DNA of 64,000 bases from Oscillospiraceae bacterium. Its GTDB lineage: Bacteria > Bacillota > Clostridia > Oscillospirales > UBA929. Below the pieces are notes generated by a model, which ran no database searches, was not told the DNA's origin, and saw nothing but the letters and a program-made list of their open reading frames with translations. Position numbers and translations under genes: made by a program. This document shows positions 17,492-26,772 of this stretch, piece after piece. How positions within the stretch are numbered: position 1 is the stretch's first letter; each line of letters starts with the position of its first letter. The stretch is taken from the NCBI GenBank assembly GCA_009777475.1, contig WRLU01000010.1, positions 1 through 64,000 on the forward strand, read 5' to 3'.

Positions 17492-18733
17492 ATGGGAAAA
17501 GAAAACAAAACGTTTGACTTGGCAGAAGTAATAGAATCTTGGAAAAAACGAGGTAAAATCACCACCAAAGAGCTTGCCGATGCCTTAGAGGAAGTCGAAA
17601 TAAATTCCGAGCAGTTAGATAAGCTGTACGATCATCTTGAACACCTGGATATAGAGATACAGGTTGAGGAGTACATTGAAGAACCCAAGGAGGATGTTCC
17701 TGAAGAAGAAGACTTGGATGAAATATCCCCCCCCGAATTGGAGGATCCTATCTCCCTGGCAGAAGCCTACAACATTGATGATCCTGTTCGTATGTATCTA
17801 AAGGAAATTGGCAAGGTCGCCCTTCTTACACCTGAAAAAGAGGTTGACCTGGCTCAAAAAACGGGTGCTGGGCAGGAAGCCGAGATATTTATCGCAAATT
17901 ATAACCATGCTATGGATAACCAAGATCAATCCGATGAACCTCTCCCTGAAGAATTTGCCGCCGTAACTCCTGAAAAACTAGAGGAACTCAAAAAAGTCAT
18001 ATCTGTGGGGGAACAGGCGAAAATGAAGCTGGCTGAGGCAAATTTACGACTCGTTGTTTCTATTGCCAAACGATATGTCGGCCGCGGCATGCTTTTTTTG
18101 GATCTAATCCAAGAGGGCAATCTAGGGCTTATTAAGGCGGTTGAAAAATTTGATTATTCCAAGGGCTACAAGTTCTCAACCTATGCAACCTGGTGGATTC
18201 GTCAAGCCATCACCCGCTCTATTGCCGACCAGGCGCGTACCATACGCATACCTGTGCATATGGTAGAGACTATTAATAAGGTCATCAGGGTTTCCCGTAT
18301 GCTTTTGCAGGAATTAGGCCACGATCCCAGTGCTGAGGAAATTTCCGAGGAAATGGGACTGAGTGTGGAAAAGGTACGTGAGATTATGAAGGTTGCCCAG
18401 GAACCCGTAAGCCTGGAAACACCAATCGGAGAAGAGGAGGACAGCCATTTGAGCGACTTTATCCCAGATGAAGATGCCTCCGAGCCAGCCGAGGCAGCCT
18501 CATTTGCCCTCCTCAAGGAGCAGCTTTTTGACGTAATGTCCTCCCTGACATCCCGCGAGGCAAAGGTTCTCCGTTTGCGTTTCGGCATGGAGGACGGACG
18601 CGCTCGTACGCTCGAGGAGGTTGGCAGAGTATTTAATGTCACTCGGGAGCGAATCCGTCAAATTGAAGCAAAAGCTCTCCGCAAGCTACGCCACCCCAGC
18701 CGTTCTAAAAAACTAAAGGACTTTTTGAATTAA
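17492..18733 (+). CDS. rpoD: Housekeeping RNA polymerase sigma factor (sigma-A)
   Basis: The primary sigma factor, ~413 residues. A short acidic region 1.1 ([16 protein letters not shown]) is followed by region 1.2 ([17 protein letters not shown]), region 2 ([35 protein letters not shown]), region 3 ([14 protein letters not shown]), and region 4 ([19 protein letters not shown] and the helix-turn-helix [20 protein letters not shown]). It ends KKLKDFLN, the typical primary-sigma C-terminus. GGAGG at 17478-17482 gives 9-base spacing to ATG 17492; ATG 17486 and TTG 17483 are closer in-frame alternatives. Confidence 0.97.
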   Translation: MGKENKTFDLAEVIESWKKRGKITTKELADALEEVEINSEQLDKLYDHLEHLDIEIQVEEYIEEPKEDVPEEEDLDEISPPELEDPISLAEAYNIDDPVRMYLKEIGKVALLTPEKEVDLAQKTGAGQEAEIFIANYNHAMDNQDQSDEPLPEEFAAVTPEKLEELKKVISVGEQAKMKLAEANLRLVVSIAKRYVGRGMLFLDLIQEGNLGLIKAVEKFDYSKGYKFSTYATWWIRQAITRSIADQARTIRIPVHMVETINKVIRVSRMLLQELGHDPSAEEISEEMGLSVEKVREIMKVAQEPVSLETPIGEEEDSHLSDFIPDEDASEPAEAASFALLKEQLFDVMSSLTSREAKVLRLRFGMEDGRARTLEEVGRVFNVTRERIRQIEAKALRKLRHPSRSKKLKDFLN

Positions 18734-18827
18734 TGCAGTCTCAACGGCAGTGTCCTGTCATATCATTCCCCGGACACGCATACAACTAACAAAGGAGCTT
18801 ACCGCACTGAAACGGAGTTGATATAGG

Positions 18828-19658
18828 TTGAGCTTGTGGGAGTCCATATTATTAGGATTAGTGCAGGGTGTTTCTGAGTTTCTCCCCATCTCGTCATCGG
18901 GACACCTGGCAATCTTCCAACATTTTTTTATAAATTTCCAAGAACCAGGCCTGCTGTTCGATGTAATGCTTCACTTGGCAACCCTCGTTGCCGTATTGAT
19001 TGCGTTCCGTAAGGATATAGCGGATATGCTGTGTGCGTTTTTCAGCCTTTTCAGAACAGATGGACAGCAGAAAGATAAGGAAGCCCCCGCACGGAGGCTG
19101 ATTTTGCTTTTGATTTTTGCGACTTTTCCTGTTGTGGCAGGGGTGTTTTTGAGCGATAGGATCGCCGCATTGAAGGAAAATTTCATCTTTGTGTGTACCG
19201 CCCTGATGTTCACTGGTGTAATTTTACTTATTGCTGACCGTTTCAAGCCAGGTAATAAAACCGAACGTTCCACACTCATAAGAGATGCCATTTTTGTTGG
19301 AATGGCACAGATATTAGCACTAATCCCGGGATTGTCACGATCCGGTACAACCATCACAGCCGGAATTGTCAGGGGATTTGACCGCTCCTTTGCGGTTAAA
19401 TTTTCTTTTCTGATGAGTATCCCGGCTATTTTAGGTGCAGTTGTTTTGGAGTTGGCAGATGCAGTTAAAGATAGTGCCGCGCCGGAGGAATTTTTAATTT
19501 TTATTCCGGGTATGCTTGTGGCCGGAATTTCAGGATACTTTTCAATCCGCTTTCTCCGGCGTATTGCCGGCAAGGGTCGTTTTGGCGGATTCGCCTTGTA
19601 CTGCTTGCTGATGGGGGCAGGGTTAATTGTAGTGAATTTGATTAAAGCCCGGATGTAA
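18828..19658 (+). CDS. uppP: Undecaprenyl-diphosphatase (bacitracin resistance)
   Basis: An integral membrane enzyme of 276 residues that dephosphorylates undecaprenyl diphosphate, recycling the lipid carrier for peptidoglycan. Signature motifs are QGVSEFLPISSSGHL near residues 15-29 and PGLSRSGTTITAGI near 170-183, which carry the catalytic Glu, His and Arg residues. About eight membrane helices are predicted. The start is TTG 18828, with GGAG ten bases upstream. The last 17 bases overlap tail-to-tail with gerAB. Confidence 0.95.
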   Translation: MSLWESILLGLVQGVSEFLPISSSGHLAIFQHFFINFQEPGLLFDVMLHLATLVAVLIAFRKDIADMLCAFFSLFRTDGQQKDKEAPARRLILLLIFATFPVVAGVFLSDRIAALKENFIFVCTALMFTGVILLIADRFKPGNKTERSTLIRDAIFVGMAQILALIPGLSRSGTTITAGIVRGFDRSFAVKFSFLMSIPAILGAVVLELADAVKDSAAPEEFLIFIPGMLVAGISGYFSIRFLRRIAGKGRFGGFALYCLLMGAGLIVVNLIKARM

Positions 19659-20739
19659 TTTCTCTGGATTTTCGTTCGGCGGCAAGCCAAATTATCAGGA
19701 TGAAGAGAAATTGAAACGGCAGGGCCGCCATGGGATAGATCCGGTATATATACTCAAACATTTTATTCGGAGTATCTAGAAACCATATCCCTGCAGCACT
19801 TAGCGGCAGGATTGTTGCCGAAAGCATAATTATAGGTTTTTTTTGTAGTGAAAGAAGATATTGCAACCCCTTGCAGGCACCATACAGGAAAACCCCTGTT
19901 CTGATAAATACGCAGAACAAGAAAACAAACCCTTCGGCTAATTGAATATTCTGCACATAATTGCTCACACTAACCCGGCTTATTGCCAATGATGACGGAA
20001 ACCAAGAGGATATAAACGCATATTCCCCTAAAATCATCACGTCGCGCATAGATATCGCAATGAAAATACCTCCCCCAAGCAATAACGGCAAAAGCATGGC
20101 TTTATATCGGCTCTGCCCCTGTTTAACAGCTCCGGCAATGGTTAAAAGGACAATAGCATCACCAAAAGGATAGGCTAAATTAGCTCGCGTACTCGAAAAA
20201 AATGAAGCCTTGGACCAGTCTTGTAAAACAGGCCGTAGGTTTTCCGTCTCCATATAAGGCAGAGAACAAATCGAAAGCAGGACAAGCAAGGCTCCTGTTA
20301 GGATAAACAGTAGCCGCCCCATACGCCCTAGCACTCCCGCACGGCCTATGCCGAGAAAGATGCATCCACCTGTCAGCGGCAATATCAAAAAAACCGGGTG
20401 GGTTTTTTCAAAAATAGTATTTGAAGAATAGAGAGAATACTGTATGTTGCCCAAAGCCGCCGAATGCAGGGCATACACAACAAATATACCGATCAACACC
20501 TTCGAGACTGTTTTCCCAAACAGCTTTTCTGTCATGCCAAACAGACTATCCCGGGGATAGAGTGATGCCGTTCTGGCACACGCTAAATACAGCGGCAATG
20601 CAGTTGCCAGCGATGCCAGGGCTGCAACCCCAATATGCCGCCCGGCATAGTGTGCGCCGTCAGTTATAAGACAACCGCCTAAGATAACCATGGTAAATGT
20701 CACGATAGACTGTCTTGAATTGATAAAAGCCTTCTGCAC
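19642..20739 (-). CDS. gerAB: GerAB-family spore germinant receptor permease subunit
   Basis: A 365-residue protein of the amino acid/polyamine permease fold used as the B subunit of germinant receptors in the spore inner membrane. Ten hydrophobic segments are evident, with RIYPMAALPFQFLFILIIWL as the last. GTG 20739 is preceded by a GGGGAG ribosome binding site. It follows gerAC by 23 bases in the same operon. A gerAA homologue, the expected first gene, is missing from this locus, so the receptor may use an A subunit encoded elsewhere. The role is inferred from the gerA family. Confidence 0.88.
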   Translation of the reverse strand: MQKAFINSRQSIVTFTMVILGGCLITDGAHYAGRHIGVAALASLATALPLYLACARTASLYPRDSLFGMTEKLFGKTVSKVLIGIFVVYALHSAALGNIQYSLYSSNTIFEKTHPVFLILPLTGGCIFLGIGRAGVLGRMGRLLFILTGALLVLLSICSLPYMETENLRPVLQDWSKASFFSSTRANLAYPFGDAIVLLTIAGAVKQGQSRYKAMLLPLLLGGGIFIAISMRDVMILGEYAFISSWFPSSLAISRVSVSNYVQNIQLAEGFVFLFCVFIRTGVFLYGACKGLQYLLSLQKKPIIMLSATILPLSAAGIWFLDTPNKMFEYIYRIYPMAALPFQFLFILIIWLAAERKSREITSGL

Positions 20740-20762
20740 AGCACCCGCTCCCCTACTTAATG

Positions 20763-21851
20763 CTAATCCCTAGCTCTTGTATTTTGCTCCGGCGATACAC
20801 TGCAATCAACATAGTACTCTATTTCTGAGCAGGAGGTATCCCAATTTTTCACCATATCCCATTGCTTAAAGCTTGTTTTTTTAAGCTTGTCCTGAACTAA
20901 AAACAAATCAATGTTCAATTCATGCTTTGCCCGCAATGCTAATTTGTCAAGACCTGCTCGCAAATAATTCTCCGTTAATCCGGCAAGCTCACGTTCAGAT
21001 GCCCCCCCGGGATATGACCCGGAAAAGGACGCCCCCGCCCGAAGGCTGACGAAAAAATGAGGTATTACCCCATTAACCCAAGCTTTTGTAGTACTCTTAC
21101 CAGATACCATGGCGTAGAAAAACTCACCCTCACCATAGGGGACAGATAGGCTGGCCTGTTTAATCTGGTTCCTGACCAGGTTATATAGGCGGGTCTCATT
21201 GCCGTCTAAAAAGCCTATCAGCATATCGTGCTTGAAGAGAGCCACCCCCTCTAAAGCAACCTCATTTTCAAACCGGTCAGCCTCAACGGCAGGAATAACT
21301 GTACTACCGGATTGGTGCAAACTGTCATATACACTCAGGAGATTGGCCTCTACGGTTTTCCCTGAGCTGTTTTTGTTAAAAAAAGCGGATTTTATCTCAA
21401 AAGACTTAGACGGCATTATTTTAGGAGGAATGCTTAAAACCCCTTGGGCAGTAAGATTTTTTGCTATTAAAACCTTTGTGCTGATATTATAATCCTTATT
21501 TCTGAAAAAACCCTCAATCAGCCCACGCAGTCCCATACATGCTTCCTTGGATAAAATAATGACTTCACAATGGCTAAAGTCTAATTTCCCGGAGGCTATG
21601 CTTATCATGTCGGAAATCGCACCCATAACGGTGGCATTTTCTTCATGTATCAGCATTTGGGTATATCCTTCCTCGGAGCTTCTGTCCATTACAATAGCTT
21701 CAGCCGTAACACGGTACTGCCCATTTTCGGTAATGTCTATGCCTAACCCGGATATGAATAACGTATTGCTAAGTTCCTTGTAATCACAGCCTGTTATTAC
21801 AAATATAAGGGTAATCATAAGAGATAACAGCTTTCCCGCAGTGCGTTTCAT
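20763..21851 (-). CDS. gerAC: GerAC-family germinant receptor lipoprotein
   Basis: The C subunit of a Ger(x)C germinant receptor, 362 residues. ATG 21851 is preferred: AGGAG lies 8 bases upstream and the product then begins with a lipoprotein signal ending in the lipobox VITGC. An upstream in-frame start would bury the signal. Typical GerC features follow: DYKELSNTLFISGLGID, LIHEENATVMGAISDM and a C-terminal FKQWDMVKNWDTS segment. It stands first in the gerAC-gerAB pair, reversing the usual AA-AB-AC order, and is divergent from the sigG remnant. Confidence 0.88.
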   Translation of the reverse strand: MKRTAGKLLSLMITLIFVITGCDYKELSNTLFISGLGIDITENGQYRVTAEAIVMDRSSEEGYTQMLIHEENATVMGAISDMISIASGKLDFSHCEVIILSKEACMGLRGLIEGFFRNKDYNISTKVLIAKNLTAQGVLSIPPKIMPSKSFEIKSAFFNKNSSGKTVEANLLSVYDSLHQSGSTVIPAVEADRFENEVALEGVALFKHDMLIGFLDGNETRLYNLVRNQIKQASLSVPYGEGEFFYAMVSGKSTTKAWVNGVIPHFFVSLRAGASFSGSYPGGASERELAGLTENYLRAGLDKLALRAKHELNIDLFLVQDKLKKTSFKQWDMVKNWDTSCSEIEYYVDCSVSPEQNTRARD

Positions 21852-22060
21852 ATTACAGGCTCCTAACCCGGCAAAGCCGAATATAATCATCCGTATGGCA
21901 TTGTTGAAAAACTCTTTTTTGATCCCAGTCCGCAAAGCGGCGGGCTGCCAAATTTGCCGTCTGAAAATAGTTTTGAACCCCAATGGCACGTTTTTCAACG
22001 TCCCCTTTAGTATTATCAGAATTTTATTGGTTATGCCTTTTTCCCAAAAGAATATTCATC

Positions 22061-22549
22061 CCGATGATTATTGGTGAAATAAGAAGGTACCTGCGTGATA
22101 ACAGCGCGATAAGGGTATCCCGGTCAGTGAGGGATACCGCCTACAAGGTTTTGAAGGCGCGAGAGGCCCTTATGTCGCAAAATCAGAGAGATCCGACTAC
22201 CGATGAGCTTTCCAGGCATCTAGAAATCCCCCGGGAGGACGTAGTCATGGCCCTGGAGGCTATTTTAGACCCGGTGAGCCTATTCGAGCCGCTATACACC
22301 GAAAGCGGCGATGCCGTCTGTGTTATGGATCAGATTTCAGATGCAAAAAACAGCGATGAAGTATGGATTGAAAAAATTTCTCTAAGTGAGGCAATAGGCC
22401 ATCTATCGGATAGGGAGAAGCACATTTTATCACTGCGTTTTTTCGAGGGTAAAACTCAGATGGAGGTTGCCGGTGAAATAGGAATCTCCCAGGCCCAAGT
22501 TTCGCGTTTAGAGAAAAACGCAGTAAATCAAATGCGAAAGTATTTATAG
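22061..22549 (+). pseudogene. sigG: 5'-truncated sporulation sigma factor sigG
   Basis: From PMIIGEIRRYLRDNS onward the frame matches forespore sigma-G: DPVSLFEPLYTESGD and VMDQISDAKN in region 3, then SLSEAIGHLSDREKHILSL and GKTQMEVAGEIGISQAQVSR, the region 4 helix-turn-helix. The first ~85-90 residues (region 1.2, 2.1-2.3) are replaced by unrelated DNA, although RFSTS at 21985 may be a scrap of the RFSTY box. The frame is open from 21983, but no product with region 2.4 alone would bind polymerase normally. Nearby sigE and spoIIGA, the usual partners, are absent. A complete sigG must exist elsewhere if this organism sporulates, or an insertion has disrupted it here. Confidence 0.75.
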
Positions 22550-22579
22550 GATAGAAAATTATTCAACTACCCTTGCGTT

Positions 22580-23062
22580 TCATAGCTCCACGGCTTCCAG
22601 CAGGCAAACCGCCATGGCGGCTATACCCTCGCCGCGCCCGGTAAACCCTAAGCCTTCCTCTGTGGTAAACTTAACGTTAATCCGCCGGAGGCCGGTTTGC
22701 AGTATTTCGGCAATGTTCCGGCGCATTTCATCACGGTAGGGTGCCAAGCGTGGGCTCTGGGCAATCAGCGTAACATCAATGTTCCCGACACAAAACCCAC
22801 TTTCCGCTACAAGCCGTCCTGCTTCCGCCAACAGCTTCAGGCTGTCGGCATTTCTATGCCTCTCATCGGTATCGGGAAAGAGTGTACCAATATCAGCTAA
22901 ACCAACCGCTCCTAACATGGAATCAATGACGGCGTGCAACAGCACGTCTGCATCGGAGTGACCGTCAAGGCCAGCCTCATATGGTATATGCACGCCGCCC
23001 AAAATAAGCCGCCGTCCCGGCTTTAGCCTGTGAACGTCATACCCCTGACCGATTCTGAGCAC
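22580..23062 (-). CDS. ispF: 2-C-methyl-D-erythritol 2,4-cyclodiphosphate synthase
   Basis: The fifth enzyme of the methylerythritol phosphate isoprenoid pathway, 160 residues, a homotrimer with a zinc site. The zinc-binding DVH in [11 protein letters not shown], the [18 protein letters not shown] block and the [15 protein letters not shown] loop are all present. GTG 23062 is chosen since AGGAGG is 7 bases upstream and the N-terminus then matches the family. Transcribed last in carD-ispD-ispF. Confidence 0.95.
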   Translation of the reverse strand: MLRIGQGYDVHRLKPGRRLILGGVHIPYEAGLDGHSDADVLLHAVIDSMLGAVGLADIGTLFPDTDERHRNADSLKLLAEAGRLVAESGFCVGNIDVTLIAQSPRLAPYRDEMRRNIAEILQTGLRRINVKFTTEEGLGFTGRGEGIAAMAVCLLEAVEL

Positions 23063-23125
23063 CAAAAAACCTCCTGTCACTTTACCTGTTTGCAACCGGA
23101 TACCGGATTACTGGTTTATTCTAAA

Positions 23126-23845
23126 TTAGGTCAGCCTTAGCGGTTTCATCCTATTTTTTAGTATCATATCTGCTAACAGTAAATCCTCTTTTGTCGTAAT
23201 TTTTATATTATTTTTGTCGCCGTCAACCATATGCACAGGCATACCCATAGCTTCAACCGCCGAGCAGTCATCGGTTAATAAAAGTTTTTTTTGAATGGAC
23301 ACCGTAAGCGCACCCTTGACTATCCCCGGCTCAAAGCATTGCGGCGTCTGAACCGTTATAAGGCGGTTGCGGTCCAAGGTTTTTGTTATTTTAAGAGTGC
23401 TGTCAATTTCCTTAACTGTATCGCTTATTCGTAGGCCCGGCACGGCCCCCCCGGTTTGAGCGGCTTTTTTTATAACCCGGCGGCAGAGGCCAGGTGTAAC
23501 ACATGGCCGGGCACCATCATGTATGACGACAATATCCGTCCTAGGTGAACTCTCCAAAGCAGCAAACAGAACCGACTCGGCGCGAGTTTCCCCGCCGCGC
23601 AAAATCTGCTTTATTTTTCGCAACCCGAGCCGCTTGCACATATCAGCAATCGCCAAAATATCTTCCTGCCGCGCCGACACGATAATTTCCTGGATTTCCG
23701 GGCAACTGTCCAGTGTCCGAAGGGTGTGTCCGATGACCGGAATTCCGCCGATATCGAAAAACATCTTGCCCGACCCATCAGCACTGCCCATGCGACTTCC
23801 CTGCCCTGCCGCAGGAACCACCGCCGAACAAAAAAGCCCACTCAC
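23126..23845 (-). CDS. ispD: 2-C-methyl-D-erythritol 4-phosphate cytidylyltransferase
   Basis: Transfers CMP from CTP to methylerythritol phosphate in the isoprenoid pathway. The nucleotide-binding VVPAAGQGSRMG motif is at residues 9-20; VIHDGARPCV and TQ-rich TVQTPQCFEPG follow, with DDCSAVEAMG near the C-terminus. GTG 23845 (after CAGAGG) gives a protein of 239 residues, normal for the family; a longer in-frame start exists but adds an unrelated tail. It lies 19 bases after carD. Confidence 0.93.
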   Translation of the reverse strand: MSGLFCSAVVPAAGQGSRMGSADGSGKMFFDIGGIPVIGHTLRTLDSCPEIQEIIVSARQEDILAIADMCKRLGLRKIKQILRGGETRAESVLFAALESSPRTDIVVIHDGARPCVTPGLCRRVIKKAAQTGGAVPGLRISDTVKEIDSTLKITKTLDRNRLITVQTPQCFEPGIVKGALTVSIQKKLLLTDDCSAVEAMGMPVHMVDGDKNNIKITTKEDLLLADMILKNRMKPLRLT

Positions 23846-23864
23846 CTTGCAACCTCTGACAGGC

Positions 23865-24362
23865 TCACGCCATAACCCCATTAAGGCGTTCTTCCACAGC
23901 ATCATATTCGGCACTCTGGGCAAGCATAATTTCCGAGATCAATATCTGCTTGGCAGAGTGCAGCATCTTGCGTTCTGCTGTTGAAAGCCCCTTTTGGCGT
24001 TCCCTGGCGGAAAGACTCTTGACAACACTTGCAACCTCAAGCAGCTCACCGCTTTTGATTTTTATCATATTCTCCCTGTACCGACGGCTCCAGTTGGAGG
24101 TACATTCGATTTCCATCCCAGTCAGGGCAATGAAAACCCCCTCTGCCGTGTCACTGTCAACAACGGCACGGATACCAATTTCCCGCGTACTGTGCACCGG
24201 AATTTGCACAAGCATTCCGGCGGAAGGAACCTTGAATATATAATATTCCCGGCTCATTCCATTGATTTTCTGGTTAATAATATCCTCAATTACTCCGGCT
24301 CCATGCATTGGATGAACAATTTTGTCCCCAACGTCAAAGGCAATATTCTCGCTTACTATCAT
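23865..24362 (-). CDS. carD: CarD-family transcription regulator
   Basis: A 165-residue CarD_TRCF protein that binds the RNA polymerase beta subunit and stabilises open promoter complexes. The N-terminal Tudor-like RNAP-interaction domain reads FDVGDKIVHPMHGAGVIEDI; the C-terminal helical DNA-binding part contains WSRRYRENMIKIKSGE and LSTAERKMLHSAKQIL. ATG 24362 follows GGGGGAG. Heading the ispD-ispF operon is a frequent arrangement in Clostridia. Confidence 0.92.
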   Translation of the reverse strand: MIVSENIAFDVGDKIVHPMHGAGVIEDIINQKINGMSREYYIFKVPSAGMLVQIPVHSTREIGIRAVVDSDTAEGVFIALTGMEIECTSNWSRRYRENMIKIKSGELLEVASVVKSLSARERQKGLSTAERKMLHSAKQILISEIMLAQSAEYDAVEERLNGVMA

Positions 24363-24464
24363 GCCCACTCCCCCAATCGATATCATTATATATCATTCTG
24401 CCTATAAAAACAAGTATGAAAACCCAGTTTTGAAAAAAATATTCGTCATAGACTAAAAATGTCA

Positions 24465-24824
24465 TTATTCGCGTTTTTGAAGCATCTCCCTAAGCCCTAT
24501 CAAAACGACACCTACGCCGAAAATTTTCCTAAGCCAGACAGCCTGTACCCCTTGGGCTAAAAATGCGGTACCGCACCCAACGGAAACCCCAGATATGACT
24601 GACGGCCATACCGCCTGCCAGTCGATTCGCTTGTCTTTTATATGACTGAATAACGCGCCGGATGCACTGGGCATAAAATACAATAGGTTAATCCCCTGTG
24701 CCATATGCTGTGCTATATTCCCCGGACCGGTCATATAGAGCATAAGCAAAGTGCCGCCGCCTATCCCTAAGCCGGTGACCACCCCGCTAACTGCTCCCGC
24801 AAGCAGAGAATACAGCCAATCCAA
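24465..24824 (-). CDS. Half-size TauE/SafE-family membrane protein (second half)
   Basis: A 119-residue, four-helix membrane protein with GVVTGLGIGGGTLLML and MPSASGALFSHIKDKRIDW, the repeat unit of TauE/SafE anion exporters, which normally have eight helices in one chain. TTG 24824 is chosen because GGGGGG lies just before it and the upstream gene has ended; the longer start at 24866 would overlap that gene. It follows the sister half with a ~14-base gap, so the two halves likely assemble as a heterodimer. Substrate (sulfite, taurine or other anion) is unknown. Confidence 0.75.
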   Translation of the reverse strand: MDWLYSLLAGAVSGVVTGLGIGGGTLLMLYMTGPGNIAQHMAQGINLLYFMPSASGALFSHIKDKRIDWQAVWPSVISGVSVGCGTAFLAQGVQAVWLRKIFGVGVVLIGLREMLQKRE

Positions 24825-24837
24825 ATACTTACCCCCC

Positions 24838-25194
24838 TCATCTGAGTAACATGCTGACCCCGCCAACTAAAAGAATTGCCCCCAATCCGCGACGCAACCA
24901 TTGGTCAGAAATTTTAGAAAACCAAATGCCCGCCAATATGCCTCCGACAAGCCCGCCCAGCATATAAGGCCAAGCAACAGTAATATCAATCTGACCGTGA
25001 TGCCAGTATATTACTGCCGACAAAGCCGAAAGAGGGGCAATGATAAAAACTGATGATGCCATAGCAGTTTTCTGCTCCAGGCCGGCCCAGTCCCGCAGAA
25101 GCGGCACCAGTATAATTCCGCCCCCCGCTCCCAATAAGCCGTTGAGAAACCCGGCCACCGCTCCGGCTATTAGGCTTTTTGCGCCTTTTTTCAT
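24838..25194 (-). CDS. Half-size TauE/SafE-family membrane protein (first half)
   Basis: A 118-residue protein, four predicted helices, with GAVAGFLNGLLGAGGGIILVP, the glycine-rich N-terminal signature of TauE/SafE, and MASSVFIIAPLSALSAVIYW. ATG 25194 has GGTGG in front. It forms an operon with the second half. Split TauE proteins are known in Clostridia; the inverted-repeat fold makes two half-chains plausible. Confidence 0.78.
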   Translation of the reverse strand: MKKGAKSLIAGAVAGFLNGLLGAGGGIILVPLLRDWAGLEQKTAMASSVFIIAPLSALSAVIYWHHGQIDITVAWPYMLGGLVGGILAGIWFSKISDQWLRRGLGAILLVGGVSMLLR

Positions 25195-25254
25195 TGAGCC
25201 ACCATCCTATCCTAATTCCCGCCAAGTCTGGAAAAGTACTTTTAGCGCTGTTGC

Positions 25255-26631
25255 TTAAGCCTGTTCATTATGAAATGTGTAATAAATGCTAACGTCTTTG
25301 CTTTGTATGACTATTTTGCCGATACAGTCCCTGATTACAGCCTGTTTTTCATGTAAAGACATATGCGGCCAGCTCTCTCGTATGCCCAAAATCTGATTGC
25401 GTACGGCACTTAGCCGTCTTGAATGTTCATGTTGTTGTTTTTCTGCTTCCAGTTCATCAGAAAGGGCTTTGTATTTCCCCTCGTTCTCTCTTATGATTTC
25501 CAGTAAAAGCTCATTTCCGGTTTCGGCGTATAGATTATACAGCCGTTTAATTTTTGAAACCAGGTGTTTTTCCTGGCCGTCTAAAAGCTCCAGGGGACCG
25601 GGTGCTTCCCCTGGCAAATCCTCTGCGCTTATGCGACAGGAAAGCCTAAACAAATCGTCTAAAACCACTCGTTCGACCTCTTGCGCCCAAACGCTTTCGT
25701 TTAGGCAGCCGCTGTCCATGACCATATGGGGCTTTGATTTGTCACGAGAGTAGCAAATCAGCTTTACTCCGGCACTTCCCCACTTTTGATAGCGCATTTT
25801 TGCCCCGCACACCCCGCAATAGCAAATGCCCGACAAGAGATATGTGCCGTTTGCAGTCCGGGCTTTAGAACGTTCCTTCATTTTTTGCATAGCCAATTCA
25901 TAGGTCCCGACCGAAATAATCGGCATATGCCTTCCGGGATACTCAACTCCGTTATAAACAATCACCCCTGTATTACTCTTCCGTCTTAGGATTTGAGTTA
26001 CCAGCCTGTCATATTTCAGCCCCAGCATCAGCGCGATTTTCCCGGGTGCATATCCTTGAATATACAACTCATAAATTTGCTTCACCTTAACCGCATCGGC
26101 ATTCGGGACAAGCACTCCGTTCTCTCTGTCATAATCATAACCAAAGGGGACACGCCCGCCGCCCATCCATAGTCCCCCTCTGACCCTCTCGGTCATGCCA
26201 GCCCGGGTACGCATAAAAATATTTTCCCTCTCCAATTGGGCAAATGCCGATAAAATGCCAATCATCGCCCTTCCATATGGAGTGGTTGTATCAATATTTT
26301 CATTTATGGATATAAAATCAATTGAATTAGGGATAAATACATCTTCGATTAAATAGAGAGTGTCTTTTTGGCTCCGGGAAAGCCTGTCAAGCTTGTAGAC
26401 TATGACATGAGAAAGCATGCCTTGGCAGGCGTGGCGTATCAGGCGTTGCATTTGAGGTCGGTCAAGATTGCTGCCGCTCTGCCCGCCGTCTATATAGGCA
26501 TCGTGGTTTTTGTAATCGCGCAGGGTGCATATACTCTCTAACTTTTCAATTTGGGCGGCAATTGAGTACCCCTCTTGTGCCTGTGCTTCAGTTGATACCC
26601 GGGCGTACAGGGCGGTTATTTTTTCGTCCAA
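25255..26631 (-). CDS. Large serine recombinase
   Basis: A 458-residue serine recombinase distinct from the one at 1.8-3.5 kb. The resolvase domain has ALYARVSTEAQAQEGYS (nucleophile Ser), DGGQSGSNLDRPQMQRL and KLDRLSRSQKDTL; the recombinase domain has GLWMGGGRVPFGYDYD; a zinc ribbon is visible as CYCGVCGAKMRY. It is shorter than phiC31-type enzymes, resembling SpoIVCA/skin-type and transposon recombinases. The start is TTG 26631, inside the upstream small ORF, implying coupling. No attachment-site halves or element cargo are recognisable beside it, so it may be a remnant or act on a distant site. Confidence 0.9.
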   Translation of the reverse strand: MDEKITALYARVSTEAQAQEGYSIAAQIEKLESICTLRDYKNHDAYIDGGQSGSNLDRPQMQRLIRHACQGMLSHVIVYKLDRLSRSQKDTLYLIEDVFIPNSIDFISINENIDTTTPYGRAMIGILSAFAQLERENIFMRTRAGMTERVRGGLWMGGGRVPFGYDYDRENGVLVPNADAVKVKQIYELYIQGYAPGKIALMLGLKYDRLVTQILRRKSNTGVIVYNGVEYPGRHMPIISVGTYELAMQKMKERSKARTANGTYLLSGICYCGVCGAKMRYQKWGSAGVKLICYSRDKSKPHMVMDSGCLNESVWAQEVERVVLDDLFRLSCRISAEDLPGEAPGPLELLDGQEKHLVSKIKRLYNLYAETGNELLLEIIRENEGKYKALSDELEAEKQQHEHSRRLSAVRNQILGIRESWPHMSLHEKQAVIRDCIGKIVIQSKDVSIYYTFHNEQA

Positions 26632-26747
26632 GCACTGCCTCTTTTCTGTGCGTTAAGCAAAACTGAGCGTGTAGCAACATTGTGAATTTCCCTTTCAGGC
26701 AATTCCCCTATGAACTCAGAATTGTTTATATATCTGCGTATTTTCAT
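26616..26747 (-). CDS. 43-residue basic protein coupled to the recombinase
   Basis: A short ORF with an ideal ribosome binding site (AAAGGAG, 7 bases before ATG 26747). The peptide begins MKIRRYINNSEFIGELPERE and ends with a basic tail. Its stop codon lies past the recombinase TTG start, a 16-base overlap that would couple translation. A DNA-binding accessory such as a recombination directionality factor is an attractive guess; the sequence alone does not prove it. Confidence 0.6.
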   Translation of the reverse strand: MKIRRYINNSEFIGELPEREIHNVATRSVLLNAQKRGSAWTKK

Positions 26748-26772
26748 ATTGTCTCTCCTTTAGCTCTTGCTT

